Assembly: GCF_002214485.1 (NCBI RefSeq)
Contig: NZ_CP015102.1
Location: 1,364,001 to 1,428,000, forward strand
DNA from: Thermococcus pacificus
GTDB taxonomy: Archaea; Methanobacteriota_B; Thermococci; Thermococcales; Thermococcaceae
Reading direction: 5' to 3'
Length of the DNA stretch: 64,000 nucleotides
Positions 1 to 9,033 of this stretch are shown here, piece by piece. The first letter of the stretch is position 1. Each line of letters opens with the position of its first letter. Both the position numbers and the translations under genes were made by a program. The notes under the pieces are model-generated. The model made no database searches. It saw nothing but the letters and a program-made list of their open reading frames with translations, and was not told where the DNA came from.

Positions 1-752
1 TTGACCTCCTCCCGGTAGTTCTCAAGCGCCAGCCGCATCATTCCGCCAATGTCAGCGTACTTCTTGACAAAGGGCGGAACGTCCTCATAGATTCCAAGGA
101 GGTCGTGCCAGACGAGAACCTGGCCGTCGACCCAGGGGCCAGAGCCTATGCCTATGGTTGGAATTGAGATTTCCTCCGTTACGAGCTTCGCAACATCTGC
201 CAGGGTGAACTCCAAAACAACGGCAAACGCTCCCGCCTTTTCGAGGGCCTTTGCATCGCGGAGGATTTCCTCAATCTCCTCCTCAATTTCACCCATGAGC
301 CTGTAGCCGCCTAGGCGAAGGTAGCGTTGCGGTGTTAACCCCGTGTGACCCATTACTGGAATGCCCATCCTAACCAGCTTCTTGACAAGCTTCCTGTGGT
401 CGTAGCCGCCCTCGATCTTGACCGCGTCCGCTCCGGCCTGGATGAGTCTCACCGCGTTCTTAACACCCTCCTCAACGCTCACTTCGTAGCTTCCGAAGGG
501 CATGTCCGCCAGAACTAGGGCGCGCTTTACGGCCTTTGCGACAGCCCTCGTGTGGAAGACCATTTGCTCCATACTTACGTTGAGTGTATTCGGCTCGCCG
601 TAGACCACCATGCCGAGTGAATCGCCGATGAAGATTATGTCCATCCCGGCTTTGTCAGCTATCAGCGCGGAGGGATAATCGTAAGCCGTTACCATCGCTA
701 TCTTTTCTTTCCCCTTCATCTCGATTATGTGCCTCGGCGTTATCTCTCTCAT
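1..752 (-). CDS. panB: 3-methyl-2-oxobutanoate hydroxymethyltransferase, C-terminal end outside window
   Basis: Translating the complement from the ATG at 752 gives an open frame to the window edge starting [15 protein letters not shown]. It contains the PanB signatures [23 protein letters not shown], the Lys/Glu segment AVKIEGG and the loop MGHTGLTPQ. PanB transfers a hydroxymethyl group from methylene-tetrahydropterin to 2-oxoisovalerate, the first committed step to pantoate and coenzyme A. About 250 codons are present, so only the last few tens of residues are missing. It diverges from vapB. The coaBC gene at the other end of the window belongs to the same pathway, but about 62 kb of unrelated genes lie between them. 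Confidence 0.93.
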   Translation of the reverse strand, partial: MREITPRHIIEMKGKEKIAMVTAYDYPSALIADKAGMDIIFIGDSLGMVVYGEPNTLNVSMEQMVFHTRAVAKAVKRALVLADMPFGSYEVSVEEGVKNAVRLIQAGADAVKIEGGYDHRKLVKKLVRMGIPVMGHTGLTPQRYLRLGGYRLMGEIEEEIEEILRDAKALEKAGAFAVVLEFTLADVAKLVTEEISIPTIGIGSGPWVDGQVLVWHDLLGIYEDVPPFVKKYADIGGMMRLALENYREEV

Positions 753-797
753 GTCACCACCCACCCCATTTCGAGGCCTGTCTAATTAACCGTTTCG

Positions 798-840
798 ATT
801 GGTTTATATACCTATTTAGGTAATTACCAATGGTGGTATA
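798..840 (+). promoter_or_regulatory. vapBC promoter with palindromic operators
   Basis: A TATA element (TTTATATA, 803-810) is followed at once by a perfect inverted repeat, TACCTA-tt-TAGGTA (809-822). A second, weaker dyad, ACCA-a-TGGT, lies at about 826-834, and the GGTGG ribosome binding site is at 832-836. Palindromes overlapping the core promoter are what is expected where a ribbon-helix-helix antitoxin represses its own operon. Autoregulation is inferred from this position and from the VapB family. Confidence 0.6.
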
Positions 841-1101
841 ATGGGGAAGGTAAAGACCAGTGTTTATCTGGATGAGGAACTGTGGAAGGAGTTCAAAGAG
901 CTGGCCCAGCGGGAGAAGAGCGAGGTCAGCAAGCTCCTTGAGGAGGCGCTGATGAACTACCTCATAAACGAAGTTTTGAAGGACGTAGACGACTCAGAGG
1001 TGCCCCTGTGGTTTGAGCCTCTGAAAGTCAAAGGAGAGAGCAGCGAGAAGCTCGTGAGGGAGATGAGAGATGACAGGGAGAAGCGTTTACTTGGACACTA
1101 G
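841..1101 (+). CDS. vapB: VapB-type ribbon-helix-helix antitoxin
   Basis: This 86-residue protein begins MGKVKTSVYLDEELWKEFKE, a typical ribbon-helix-helix start: a beta strand with alternating basic and polar residues followed by two helices to about residue 45. The C-terminal half is charged and would wrap and inhibit the toxin. The gene overlaps the start of the PIN-domain toxin by 32 bases, which implies translational coupling. The upstream region carries palindromes over the TATA box, so repression by the VapBC complex is likely. The fold assignment is strong; the exact antitoxin subfamily is not certain. Confidence 0.82.
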   Translation: MGKVKTSVYLDEELWKEFKELAQREKSEVSKLLEEALMNYLINEVLKDVDDSEVPLWFEPLKVKGESSEKLVREMRDDREKRLLGH

Positions 1102-1531
1102 TGCAATTCTGAAGAGATACTTGGACGAAGAGGGCAGCGACGTTGTAAAGGAGCTCTTCAGGGACGCCTACCGGGGGGAGGTGAGGCTGGCCTTCAGCTT
1201 CTGGAATATCGGAGAGGTGATTGGCGTACTCGATAAAAGGCTGAGGAGGGAACAGCTCAGCAAAGATGAGTTCGACTTTCTGAAAAAAGGCTTCCTAGCG
1301 GAGGTGAAGCGGTTCACGAGGCTGGGCGTCTTAGAGGTCGTTCCCGTTCACTCCCTAATCCTGGCAGACGCCTGGAAGCTAATTGAGAAATATCACATGT
1401 ATCAGGCCGATGCCCTGCAGATAGTCTCGGCAAAGTACGTGGAGGCGGGGAGCTTTTATACTGCCGACAAGAGGCTCCATCAGGTGGCAATCGAGGAAGG
1501 TCTAAACTCAATACTCCTTGGAGGTGGGTGA
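1070..1531 (+). CDS. vapC: VapC-type PIN-domain ribonuclease toxin
   Basis: This 153-residue protein has a PIN-domain fold. The acidic residues expected for metal binding are visible: Asp in VYLDTSA near residue 9, Glu in FWNIGEV near residue 48, Asp in QADALQ near residue 115 and Asp in TADKRL near residue 131. VapC toxins are Mg-dependent endoribonucleases that usually cut tRNA or rRNA when the antitoxin is lost. The gene starts inside vapB. Its stop codon lies one base before the archease start, so the toxin pair may read through into the RNA repair cluster downstream. Confidence 0.88.
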   Translation: MTGRSVYLDTSAILKRYLDEEGSDVVKELFRDAYRGEVRLAFSFWNIGEVIGVLDKRLRREQLSKDEFDFLKKGFLAEVKRFTRLGVLEVVPVHSLILADAWKLIEKYHMYQADALQIVSAKYVEAGSFYTADKRLHQVAIEEGLNSILLGGG

Positions 1532-1532
1532 A

Positions 1533-1961
1533 ATGAGAGAGTGGGAGCACTACGAGCACACGGCCGATATAGGCATCCGCGGATACGGCTCAACTCTTGA
1601 GGAAGCCTTTGAAGCGGTTGCTTTAGCGCTCTTCGATGTCATGGTGAACGTGAGAAAGGTGGAGCCTAGGGAATGCAGAGAGGTTGAGGTAGAGGGTGAG
1701 GATCTGATGGCACTCCTGTACAACTTCCTCGAGGAGCTTTTGGTGCTCCACGACATGGAGGGCCTCGTCTTTGGAGATGTAAAGGTTGAGATTGAAGAGA
1801 GTGGAGATGGCTACAAACTCAAGGCGAGAGCCTGCGGTGAGCCTCTCGACTACGAGAAGCATGAGCCGAAGGAGGAAGTAAAGGCGATAACCTACCACGA
1901 TATGGAGATAAAGCAGCTGCCAGATGGGAGATGGATGGCCCAGCTGGTTCCAGACCTATGA
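1533..1961 (+). CDS. Archease
   Basis: This 142-residue protein starts [19 protein letters not shown]; the motif HTADIGI and the C-terminal [10 protein letters not shown] are diagnostic of archease. Archease activates the RNA ligase RtcB by promoting its guanylylation, and in Pyrococcus abyssi it alters the specificity of the tRNA m5C methyltransferase encoded next to it. Both partners lie downstream here, the methyltransferase 10 bases away and rtcB about 1.5 kb away. The ATG at 1533 is chosen because GGAGGTG precedes it at a suitable distance; an ATG 15 bases upstream lacks one. Confidence 0.95.
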   Translation: MREWEHYEHTADIGIRGYGSTLEEAFEAVALALFDVMVNVRKVEPRECREVEVEGEDLMALLYNFLEELLVLHDMEGLVFGDVKVEIEESGDGYKLKARACGEPLDYEKHEPKEEVKAITYHDMEIKQLPDGRWMAQLVPDL

Positions 1962-1970
1962 GGTGGTCTC

Positions 1971-2906
1971 ATGAGCGCGAAGGACAGGATAAGGGAAGTA
2001 AACCCCGAGTTCTACGAGCGCTATTCAAAGCTCGAAGACACTGACGAGTTCTGGGAGTTCATAGTGAAGCCGCTCAGGCAGAGCATAAGGGTGAACACGC
2101 TGAAGGCACCGCTGGAGGTCGTTGTTGAGAGATTGAGGGAGGAGTTTGAGCTTGAACCCATCCCCTGGGTTCGCGAGGGCTTCTTCATAAACGTCGACAA
2201 CCTCGCGAAGGTTCCGGAGCACGGTCTGGGGCTGATATTCGGCCAGGAAGCGAGTTCGATGATTCCGCCCGTTGTGCTCGACCCTAAGCCGGGCGAGCTT
2301 GTCTTGGACATGGCCGCCGCGCCGGGTTCAAAGACAGGCCAGATAGCGCAGTACATGGAGAACGAGGGGTGCATAATAGCGAACGACCCCAAGCTCAGCA
2401 GGGCCAACGTCCTAATCGCGAACCTCAACAGGATGGGAGTTCTGATAGCGCGCGTCACCACGAGGGACGGGGCTTACTTCGCCCGCTTTGAGAAGGCCTT
2501 CGACAGGATACTCCTCGATGCTCCGTGCTCCTCGGTCGGAATGATAAGGAAGAAGTGGCGCTTTCTGGAAGAGTGGCGCCTGAAGGGCGTCATCAAGTAC
2601 ATGAACATCCAGAAGAGACTCATAAGGGCGGCCTACGACGCTCTAAAGCCCGGGGGGACGCTAGTCTACTCCACCTGCACGATAGACCCGCTGGAAAACG
2701 AGGAGGTGGTTGATTATCTCCTCAGGAAGACGGATGCGAGGCTGGAAAAAATAGACCTCCCCGTTAAAACAAGCGAGCCAGTCCTCGAATGGGAAGGAAG
2801 AGAGTACTCGCCCGAGCTGAAGAAGGCTCTCCGGATTCACCCGAACGACAACGACACTGAGGCGTTCTTCATAGCGAAGATAACCAAGCCGGAGGGAGGA
2901 GAATGA
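1971..2906 (+). CDS. tRNA/rRNA cytosine-C5 methyltransferase (NOL1/NOP2/Sun family)
   Basis: This 311-residue enzyme has the NSUN architecture: an N-terminal RNA-binding segment, the SAM-binding loop DMAAAPGSKT near residue 108, then the catalytic motifs DAPCSS near residue 184 and STCT near residue 235, giving the usual two active-site cysteines. The gene order archease-methyltransferase matches the P. abyssi pair PAB1946/PAB1947, in which the enzyme makes m5C in tRNA. tRNA is therefore the likely substrate. Its stop overlaps the next start by four bases (ATGA), consistent with one transcript. Confidence 0.9.
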   Translation: MSAKDRIREVNPEFYERYSKLEDTDEFWEFIVKPLRQSIRVNTLKAPLEVVVERLREEFELEPIPWVREGFFINVDNLAKVPEHGLGLIFGQEASSMIPPVVLDPKPGELVLDMAAAPGSKTGQIAQYMENEGCIIANDPKLSRANVLIANLNRMGVLIARVTTRDGAYFARFEKAFDRILLDAPCSSVGMIRKKWRFLEEWRLKGVIKYMNIQKRLIRAAYDALKPGGTLVYSTCTIDPLENEEVVDYLLRKTDARLEKIDLPVKTSEPVLEWEGREYSPELKKALRIHPNDNDTEAFFIAKITKPEGGE

Positions 2907-3376
2907 GCGGGGAGAGCATGGAAACTCCGAGAAACCCGAGAGAAGAAGTTGGAAAGGCGGACGACACCGAACTCGTGAAAAAACTCCTCATCGAAAACTA
3001 CGGCTACGCTCCCGATTTGGTATACGAGATACGAGGGAGATACCATAAGGTCTACGCGTGGAAGCCGTGCTCCATTGAGATTAAAGGTCCCGATAGGCAG
3101 GGAATCTACTTTGCTCGAGTAGAGAGCGACGGGATAAGGCTCAGCATAGAGGGAAGCTTCTTAGTCGGGCCAAAGGCGACGAAGAACGTGGTTGAGCTCG
3201 ACGATGAGAGGGTGAGGCGCTATCTGGCCGGTGAGAGCGTTGAGATTGGGGACAGAGAACTCCACGGCTGGGTGATAATTAAATGGCGCTCCTACTTCCT
3301 CGGCTCCGCGAAGGCCAAGGGGGGGAAGCTGATAAACTACGTGCCGGGGGAGAGGAGGCTGAGGCTTGACCTGTAG
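2903..3376 (+). CDS. PUA-like RNA-binding protein linked to the m5C methyltransferase
   Basis: This 157-residue protein has an acidic, probably disordered N-terminus of about 25 residues, then a compact domain. The segment LGSAKAKGGKLINYVPGE near residue 132 resembles the C-terminal PUA-like domain that many NSUN methyltransferases carry as a fusion. Here it is a separate gene overlapping the methyltransferase by ATGA. The inferred role is to help the upstream enzyme bind RNA. No catalytic motif was found. The PUA-like assignment rests on motif similarity and context only. Confidence 0.6.
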   Translation: MSGESMETPRNPREEVGKADDTELVKKLLIENYGYAPDLVYEIRGRYHKVYAWKPCSIEIKGPDRQGIYFARVESDGIRLSIEGSFLVGPKATKNVVELDDERVRRYLAGESVEIGDRELHGWVIIKWRSYFLGSAKAKGGKLINYVPGERRLRLDL

Positions 3377-3390
3377 TCAAAAGTGTTCCT

Positions 3391-3433
3391 CGAAAGGTTA
3401 AAATAAATTTAGGGCGACCTAAGGTGGGGGTGA
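3391..3433 (+). promoter_or_regulatory. rtcB promoter with short palindrome
   Basis: A BRE/TATA pair (cgaaaggtta then AAATAAATTT, 3391-3410) is followed by a perfect dyad, TTAGG-gcga-CCTAA (3409-3422), then a GGTGGGGGTGAG ribosome binding site before the ATG at 3438. rtcB therefore seems to have its own promoter in addition to any read-through. The dyad lies just upstream of the expected transcription start and could bind a repressor; that is inference. Confidence 0.5.
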
Positions 3434-3437
3434 GAGG

Positions 3438-4877
3438 ATGGTTCCGCTGAAGAGGATTGACAAAATCCGCTGGGAGATACCAAAGTTCGACAAGAGGATG
3501 CGCGTTCCGGGGAGGGTCTACGCCGACGACGCGCTAATAGAGAAGATGCGCCAGGACAGGACGCTTGAGCAGGCGGCAAACGTTGCGATGCTCCCGGGCA
3601 TTTACAAGTACTCCATCGTAATGCCGGACGGACATCAGGGTTATGGCTTCCCAATCGGTGGGGTAGCTGCCTTTGACGTAAAGGAGGGAGTAATAAGCCC
3701 TGGAGGAGTGGGCTATGACATCAACTGTGGAGTACGGCTAATCCGAACAAATTTACGTGAGCAAGAAGTAAGACCTCGCATCAAGGAGCTCGTTGACACG
3801 CTCTTCAAGAACGTGCCAAGTGGCCTTGGAAGTAAAGGTCGCGTAAGGCTCCACTGGACACAGCTGGACGATGTTTTAGCGGACGGTGCCAAGTGGGCCG
3901 TTGAGAATGGCTACGGCTGGGAGGAGGACCTTGAGCACCTCGAAGAAGGCGGAAGGATGGAAGGCGCCGATCCGGAGGCGGTAAGCCAGAAGGCGAAGCA
4001 GCGTGGAGCGCCCCAGCTCGGCTCCCTCGGTTCTGGAAACCACTTCCTCGAGGTCCAGGTCGTAGATAAGATATTCAACGAGGAGATTGCCAAAGCCTAC
4101 GGCCTCTTTGAGGGGCAGGTCGTTGTTATGGTTCACACCGGCTCGCGCGGTCTCGGTCATCAGGTTGCGAGCGACTACCTCAGGGTAATGGAGAAGGCCA
4201 ACAGGAAGTATGGAATTCCGTGGCCCGACCGCGAACTGGTAAGCGTCCCCTTCCAGAGCGAGGAGGGGCAGCGCTACTTCAGCGCGATGAAGGCAGCTGC
4301 AAACTTCGCCTGGGCCAACAGGCAGATGATAACCCACTGGGTCAGGGAGAGCTTCGAGGAGGTCTTCAAGAGAAAGGCCGAGGACATGGAGATGCACATA
4401 GTCTACGATGTGGCGCACAACATAGCGAAGGTCGAGGAACACGAGGTTGACGGTAAGAAGGTCAAGGTCGTCGTCCACAGGAAAGGTGCAACGAGGGCCT
4501 TCCCTGCCGGACATCCGGACGTTCCCAGGGCCTACCGCGACGTCGGCCAGCCGGTTCTGATTCCAGGTTCAATGGGTACGGCCAGCTACGTCCTGGCTGG
4601 AGCAGAGGGCTCAATGAGAGAGACCTTTGGAAGCTCCTGCCACGGCGCCGGAAGGCTCCTGAGCAGGAAAGCCGCAACGAGGCAGTACCGCGGCGATAGG
4701 CTCAGGAACGAGCTCGCCCAGAGGGGCATCTATGTCCGCGCTGCATCGCTCCGCGTGGTTGCGGAAGAGGCACCCGGAGCCTACAAGAGCGTTGACAACG
4801 TCGTCAACACCGTCCACGAGGCTGGCATAGCCAACCTCGTTGCTAGAATGCGCCCGATGGGTGTTGCCAAGGGCTGA
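3438..4877 (+). CDS. rtcB: RNA-splicing ligase RtcB (tRNA ligase)
   Basis: This 479-residue protein joins RNA 2',3'-cyclic phosphate or 3'-phosphate ends to 5'-OH ends using GTP and Mn, and joins tRNA exons in archaea. Visible signatures include [14 protein letters not shown] near residue 62, the metal-binding [11 protein letters not shown] (Asp94, Cys97), [32 protein letters not shown] and the guanylate-accepting His region [10 protein letters not shown]. The length fits the mature ligase. The P. horikoshii orthologue carries an intein at the conserved cysteine; none is present here. The activator archease is encoded three genes upstream. Confidence 0.97.
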   Translation: MVPLKRIDKIRWEIPKFDKRMRVPGRVYADDALIEKMRQDRTLEQAANVAMLPGIYKYSIVMPDGHQGYGFPIGGVAAFDVKEGVISPGGVGYDINCGVRLIRTNLREQEVRPRIKELVDTLFKNVPSGLGSKGRVRLHWTQLDDVLADGAKWAVENGYGWEEDLEHLEEGGRMEGADPEAVSQKAKQRGAPQLGSLGSGNHFLEVQVVDKIFNEEIAKAYGLFEGQVVVMVHTGSRGLGHQVASDYLRVMEKANRKYGIPWPDRELVSVPFQSEEGQRYFSAMKAAANFAWANRQMITHWVRESFEEVFKRKAEDMEMHIVYDVAHNIAKVEEHEVDGKKVKVVVHRKGATRAFPAGHPDVPRAYRDVGQPVLIPGSMGTASYVLAGAEGSMRETFGSSCHGAGRLLSRKAATRQYRGDRLRNELAQRGIYVRAASLRVVAEEAPGAYKSVDNVVNTVHEAGIANLVARMRPMGVAKG

Positions 4878-4950
4878 TCTCTGCTCTCCCCGTTTCTTCC
4901 CTTGCACCTCCTTCAGGAACTCAGGGAAAACTGGGGAAAAAGAAAAGACG

Positions 4951-5877
4951 TCAATTCAGGTCGCTCGTGAGGAAGCGGGCGTAGGCAAGGGCGAAGGGGA
5001 GAAGCAGCATTATCATGAGCGCCGCGAGGTTGTTGAAGCCGTAGGTGAAGGAATCGCTAAGCGGGATGTAGTAGTTCATGAACCTGTCGCCGCCGAAGAT
5101 GTAGTGGACGAGCTGGACGTAGTGGTGTGCTGGGTTTATCGAGTGGAGCCTGGCCATCCAGGTGTTGAGCTCGTCCTCCCACATCCCGTGAGCAGTCGTT
5201 CCCCAGGGCGGCTCGGGGCCGACGAACTTCGGTGCCACTATGCCGACCACTATGCCGTAGAACACCGTGAGGAAGATCGCCAGTCCCACCGCTGCCAGCA
5301 TTGAGGTTTCCGGCTTCTTGGAGAGGGTGGAAAACAGAACTCCAAGGGAGAGAAAGACCAGGGTGTAGAGGATCGTCACGAGGGTCGCAAGGAAGCCCCT
5401 CAGCAGGGAGTCGCCGTCGAGGGGTATGCCAAGTATCAGCATCACCGCGACCATGACTACATAGGATACGAGGTAGGTCACCGCTATCAACGTCCCGATC
5501 CCGAGGAACTTGCCGTTGATGACCTCGTCGCGGTAGACGGGGTGTCCGAGCAGTACCTTCGCCGTGCCGTTCTCGACCTCCCTGTTTATCGCGTCCGCCC
5601 CCAGGGCCGCTCCGAGAACCGCTCCGAGGACGGTGATTATCATCATGTTGACCGTGAATAGCATGGCGAAGGGCGTCGTGTAGACTTCGGCGTTGACGCC
5701 CCAGAGGTAGAGCTCGTTGGACTCAACGCCCGGGACGCCCATTTGTATCAGGTAATCCTTGATCGCGTAGACAGCCAGCCCAAAAATTATGAAGTAGATG
5801 GCGACGATAACTCCAAAGCGCCTGCTCTTCACCGAGGTGTAGAGTTCCTTGAGGGCGATGTTCCAGGCCGGGTTCAT
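4951..5877 (-). CDS. ABC-2 type transporter permease
   Basis: This 308-residue membrane protein has about six hydrophobic segments: one near residues 20-42, four between about 95 and 215, and a last one near the C-terminus (ALMIMLLLPFALAYARF). It resembles NosY/ABC-2 permeases. The ATG at 5877 overlaps the stop of the preceding surface-protein gene by ATGA, so the longer reading from 5949 is unnecessary. It is the last gene of a three-gene operon read on the minus strand. Substrate unknown; export is more likely than import for this class. Confidence 0.85.
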   Translation of the reverse strand: MNPAWNIALKELYTSVKSRRFGVIVAIYFIIFGLAVYAIKDYLIQMGVPGVESNELYLWGVNAEVYTTPFAMLFTVNMMIITVLGAVLGAALGADAINREVENGTAKVLLGHPVYRDEVINGKFLGIGTLIAVTYLVSYVVMVAVMLILGIPLDGDSLLRGFLATLVTILYTLVFLSLGVLFSTLSKKPETSMLAAVGLAIFLTVFYGIVVGIVAPKFVGPEPPWGTTAHGMWEDELNTWMARLHSINPAHHYVQLVHYIFGGDRFMNYYIPLSDSFTYGFNNLAALMIMLLLPFALAYARFLTSDLN

Positions 5878-8009
5878 CTCCTGCCGACCCTCCTCATCAG
5901 CCATATCACGACGCCGAAGGCCAGTACCAGGAGGACGACCCCGATCCACGTCCCGCTGGAACCCTGCGTAACCCTGACCGTTATCACGGTTTCGGCCTTT
6001 GCTTGATCACCAGCGGCGGTTACCGTTATCGTGTACGTTCCTGCCGGGGCCGACTTGGGGACGCGGACTCTAAGCTCGACTCTGTTTGGTCCTGGGTAGG
6101 TGACGACGTTGCCGTAAGCCTCGGCCCCCACGCGGCTTATCGTTGGCGGCAAAACCTCGACGTCCCAGCCGTTAGGGGCCTGGACCGTGAACTTGACGTT
6201 GGTTACCGTACCTGTGGCGTCCACCCAGAGGTTCGTGGCTGTACTTCCCCCAGCTCTCACGGTCAATGAGGGCATTTCCGCATCCAAACGGAGGAAGGCG
6301 GGGTTTTCAACATGGATCGTCAGAGGGAGCTCCCTCTTCGAGGCACTTCCTGAAACAACGACCCTGGCGTTGAGGTCGCCGGACTCGACGTTGAAGGGCG
6401 GGAAGAGTACCAGGTAAGCGGTGGCGCTGTCTCCGCTATCCACCTTGATGCTCCCAACCGGGACGGCTCCGTTCGGGTCCTGGCTGACGACGTAGATCCA
6501 CCCGTCGGGGAGGCCCTCCACCGTCACCCGGTACTCGTCGTCCCTCGAACCGAGATTCTGAATTACTATCTCTGTGCTTCCGCTGCCGCTGGGTCCGGTG
6601 GTCAGTACGTCCCGCTCGAGCTTCGCCGTGAAGTAGTACTCAGCGCGCTTCAGCTCGAGCTGGAGGGTCTTTTCCTCCCCGTCGGAGAGCTTCACTTTCT
6701 CGCTAACGGGAGAGCAACCTTCCGCCCCGGCGGTAACGGTGTATTCGCCCGGCTTCAGCTCGAGATCAACGGAGCCAGCTGGGGATGTTGTGACGTTTCT
6801 GTCCTCAACGGCAACCCATCCCCTGACCGGGTTGCCGCTCTCGTCTGTGAGGACTACGGTGAGCTTCGCTGGCTGGCCGAGGTAGGTCTTGTAGACGTAG
6901 ACGTCAAGGCTGTATGCCCTTCCGTTGAGGGTGAAGCCAATCCTGTGGTCTCCCAGGGTGGCGTTCCTCGGTACCTCCACCATCAGACTGGCAGTAAAGC
7001 TCCCTTCGACCTCAAAGCTCCTCAGCCTGTACTGGCCGTTGGTCAGGTAGACCGTCCATCCCTCAGGCAGTTCGCCGGGCTCGAACTCAACCTTTCCTGT
7101 GCCGCTGAAGGACACCGGGACGCTGAGGGCAGTCCCCGCCTCTGCCTCGAGGCTCAGGTAGGGGAGGGAAACTTCTATCCCGGCGCTCTCGACCTCAAGG
7201 GTTCCGGTGAAGTTCCCCACGGCGAACCTAATCGCTCCACTGCTGATGGGCTCGATGTGGAGGATCAGGCTGACCGTTCCCCTGGGCGGGACGGATATTT
7301 CGCCGACTTCGATGCCCCCGTAGAGGAAGCTCGCGCTCCAGCCTTCTGGAAGGGAAAGCACCCTCAGCGGGAGGGTCAGCTCGGCGTCGGTGGAGCTAGC
7401 CACTGTTATGGGCAGGTCAACCGGTCCCGAGGCCTTCACCTTCCCGTAGGGGTAGAAGACCGTGTAGTCCGCGCTGATGGTTTCTGAGGCAGGGGAAGCA
7501 GCGTAGACCTTAACCTCCTTCCCGTTGTACTCGAGGGCGACGAGATCAACCACCGCGCTTCCATTGACTTCGAGCGTCCTCACGACGCCGTTCACCGAGA
7601 CGTCGATGGTCCTGTTCCCCACAGCGGTTACCTCAACCGTCGTGCCGTTGAAGCTCAACTTGGCCCCTACCTTGGGCTCGAGCGAGCCGACGAACCTCGG
7701 CTTGACCGACACCACGATGAAGCCGCCATCCGGGGTGTAACTGCCCATGATTATCCTGATGTCGTCGCGCTCTATCTCGGTTCCGAAGACGAAGGGTTTA
7801 AGCTCCAGTATCCTGCTCCCGTTCCTGAGCATGAGGTACATGGAGTATGGGCTTCCTCCAGCCGACTTGACGATGGTTATGGTGTAGTCACCTACCACTA
7901 CCGCATGCCCGCCGGCGAGCCTGCCCTCAAAAACCGTCACGTAGGGCTGAGCTCCCACCAGCGGGAGCAGAAGGGCAACCGACAGCAGAAACGCGAGAAC
8001 CTTCTTCAT
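5874..8009 (-). CDS. Secreted/surface protein with NEW3-type beta domains and C-terminal anchor
   Basis: This 711-residue protein has a signal peptide (MKKVLAFLLSVALLLPLVGA), a long beta-rich extracellular part and a C-terminal membrane helix followed by RRVGRR, so it should face outward. Repeated units with LPEGW or LPDGW turns (near residues 225, 315 and 520) resemble NEW3/COG1470 modules. A carboxypeptidase-regulatory-like segment (VTAGAEGCSP) lies near residue 430. It is joined by ATGA overlaps to both the ABC ATPase upstream and the permease downstream, so it is probably a fixed extracellular part of that transporter. Its ligand is unknown. Confidence 0.75.
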   Translation of the reverse strand: MKKVLAFLLSVALLLPLVGAQPYVTVFEGRLAGGHAVVVGDYTITIVKSAGGSPYSMYLMLRNGSRILELKPFVFGTEIERDDIRIIMGSYTPDGGFIVVSVKPRFVGSLEPKVGAKLSFNGTTVEVTAVGNRTIDVSVNGVVRTLEVNGSAVVDLVALEYNGKEVKVYAASPASETISADYTVFYPYGKVKASGPVDLPITVASSTDAELTLPLRVLSLPEGWSASFLYGGIEVGEISVPPRGTVSLILHIEPISSGAIRFAVGNFTGTLEVESAGIEVSLPYLSLEAEAGTALSVPVSFSGTGKVEFEPGELPEGWTVYLTNGQYRLRSFEVEGSFTASLMVEVPRNATLGDHRIGFTLNGRAYSLDVYVYKTYLGQPAKLTVVLTDESGNPVRGWVAVEDRNVTTSPAGSVDLELKPGEYTVTAGAEGCSPVSEKVKLSDGEEKTLQLELKRAEYYFTAKLERDVLTTGPSGSGSTEIVIQNLGSRDDEYRVTVEGLPDGWIYVVSQDPNGAVPVGSIKVDSGDSATAYLVLFPPFNVESGDLNARVVVSGSASKRELPLTIHVENPAFLRLDAEMPSLTVRAGGSTATNLWVDATGTVTNVKFTVQAPNGWDVEVLPPTISRVGAEAYGNVVTYPGPNRVELRVRVPKSAPAGTYTITVTAAGDQAKAETVITVRVTQGSSGTWIGVVLLVLAFGVVIWLMRRVGRR

Positions 8010-8935
8010 TTCTCCTCCCTCCCATATATCGTCTTCAGGAAAACGTCCTCGAGGCTCGGCTCCTCTATCTCAAGGCTGAGGATGGTTATTCCCCTCGAGG
8101 AAAGGTTCTTGGAGAGCCATTCCCTTATGTCCGAGCGGGCAAATATTATGGCCCGGTTGGGGGCGACGCGCTCGAGACGGGTTATATCCTCGTGCCCGAT
8201 CTCCGGCAGCGGTTCCTTCGTTTCGACCTTTATCTCGTAGCCCTCAAGCTCCATGAACTGCCGCTTTATGTCCCCGATGGGTCCAACGGCCTTGAGCTTT
8301 CCGCGGACGATTATGCCGACGCGGTCGCTGAGCTCCTCGACCTCGCTGAGAACGTGGCTGGAGAAGAAGACCGTCTTTCCCTCCGCCTTTGCTTCTCTGA
8401 TCACCTCCTTGACGAGGTGGGCTCCCTCCGGATCGAGGCCGCTCGTCGGCTCGTCGAGGATTAACAGTTCCGGGTCGTTTATGAGGGTCTGGGCTATCAA
8501 AAGCCTCTGCTTCATTCCCTTGGAGAAGGTCTTGGCCTTCCGGTAGCGGACCTCCCAGAGACCCACCCTCTTGAGGAGCTCGGTTATCCTATTCTCCTTC
8601 TCCGCGTTGCTCATCCTGTAGAAGTTCGCGAAGAACTCGAGGTTCTTCCACGCTGTAAGCTCGCCGTAGACGGTCGCGTTCTCCGGGAGGTAGCCTATCC
8701 TCTCCTTTATCTTCAGGGGCTCCCTGGCCATGTCCATGCCAAGTATCTGTATCCTTCCCCCGTCGGGGATTATGATCCCGAGCATGCTCAGGATCGTGGT
8801 CGTCTTCCCGGCCCCGTTCGGCCCAAGAAACCCAAAAACCTCGCCATTCTCAACCTCGAAGGTGAGCCCGTCGACGGCCCTAAAGCGGCCGTACGACTTT
8901 GTGAGGTTTTCAACGGTTATGGCCTGAGTGGACAT
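8006..8935 (-). CDS. ABC transporter ATP-binding protein
   Basis: This 309-residue ATPase shows the Walker A GPNGAGKTTT, the signature FSKGMKQRL, the Walker B LLILDEP and the H-loop SSHVL. The last 90 residues form the extra domain common in ABC-2/NosF exporters. An ATG at 8935 preceded by GGGGTG is preferred to the in-frame GTG at 8944. It is first in the operon ATPase - surface protein - permease, all with four-base overlaps. The promoter region is shared with divergent moaC. Confidence 0.92.
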   Translation of the reverse strand: MSTQAITVENLTKSYGRFRAVDGLTFEVENGEVFGFLGPNGAGKTTTILSMLGIIIPDGGRIQILGMDMAREPLKIKERIGYLPENATVYGELTAWKNLEFFANFYRMSNAEKENRITELLKRVGLWEVRYRKAKTFSKGMKQRLLIAQTLINDPELLILDEPTSGLDPEGAHLVKEVIREAKAEGKTVFFSSHVLSEVEELSDRVGIIVRGKLKAVGPIGDIKRQFMELEGYEIKVETKEPLPEIGHEDITRLERVAPNRAIIFARSDIREWLSKNLSSRGITILSLEIEEPSLEDVFLKTIYGREEK

Positions 8936-9033
8936 ACTAGGCACCCCACATAATGGTAAGATTTTGCTAATTCTAAGTGTAGTCGGGGGTCAGGGTTTTA
9001 AACTTTACCCCCAATTGTCGAGAGGGATGGAAG
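8936..9033. promoter_or_regulatory. Divergent promoter region, ABC operon / moaC
   Basis: The 98-base gap drives two divergent units. For moaC a TTTTAAACTTT element at about 8996-9006 lies some 30 bases before the start. For the ABC operon an A+T-rich stretch on the other strand (about 8960-8985) is the likely TATA region. No strong palindrome was seen. Confidence 0.45.

Noticed and set aside
3700-3740. Intein in RtcB at the conserved cysteine, as known in P. horikoshii
   Set aside because: [11 protein letters not shown] is uninterrupted.
7525-7740. Plus-strand frames inside the large surface-protein gene
   Set aside because: They are short, Thr/Pro-rich shadows of the minus-strand gene, without promoter or ribosome binding site.
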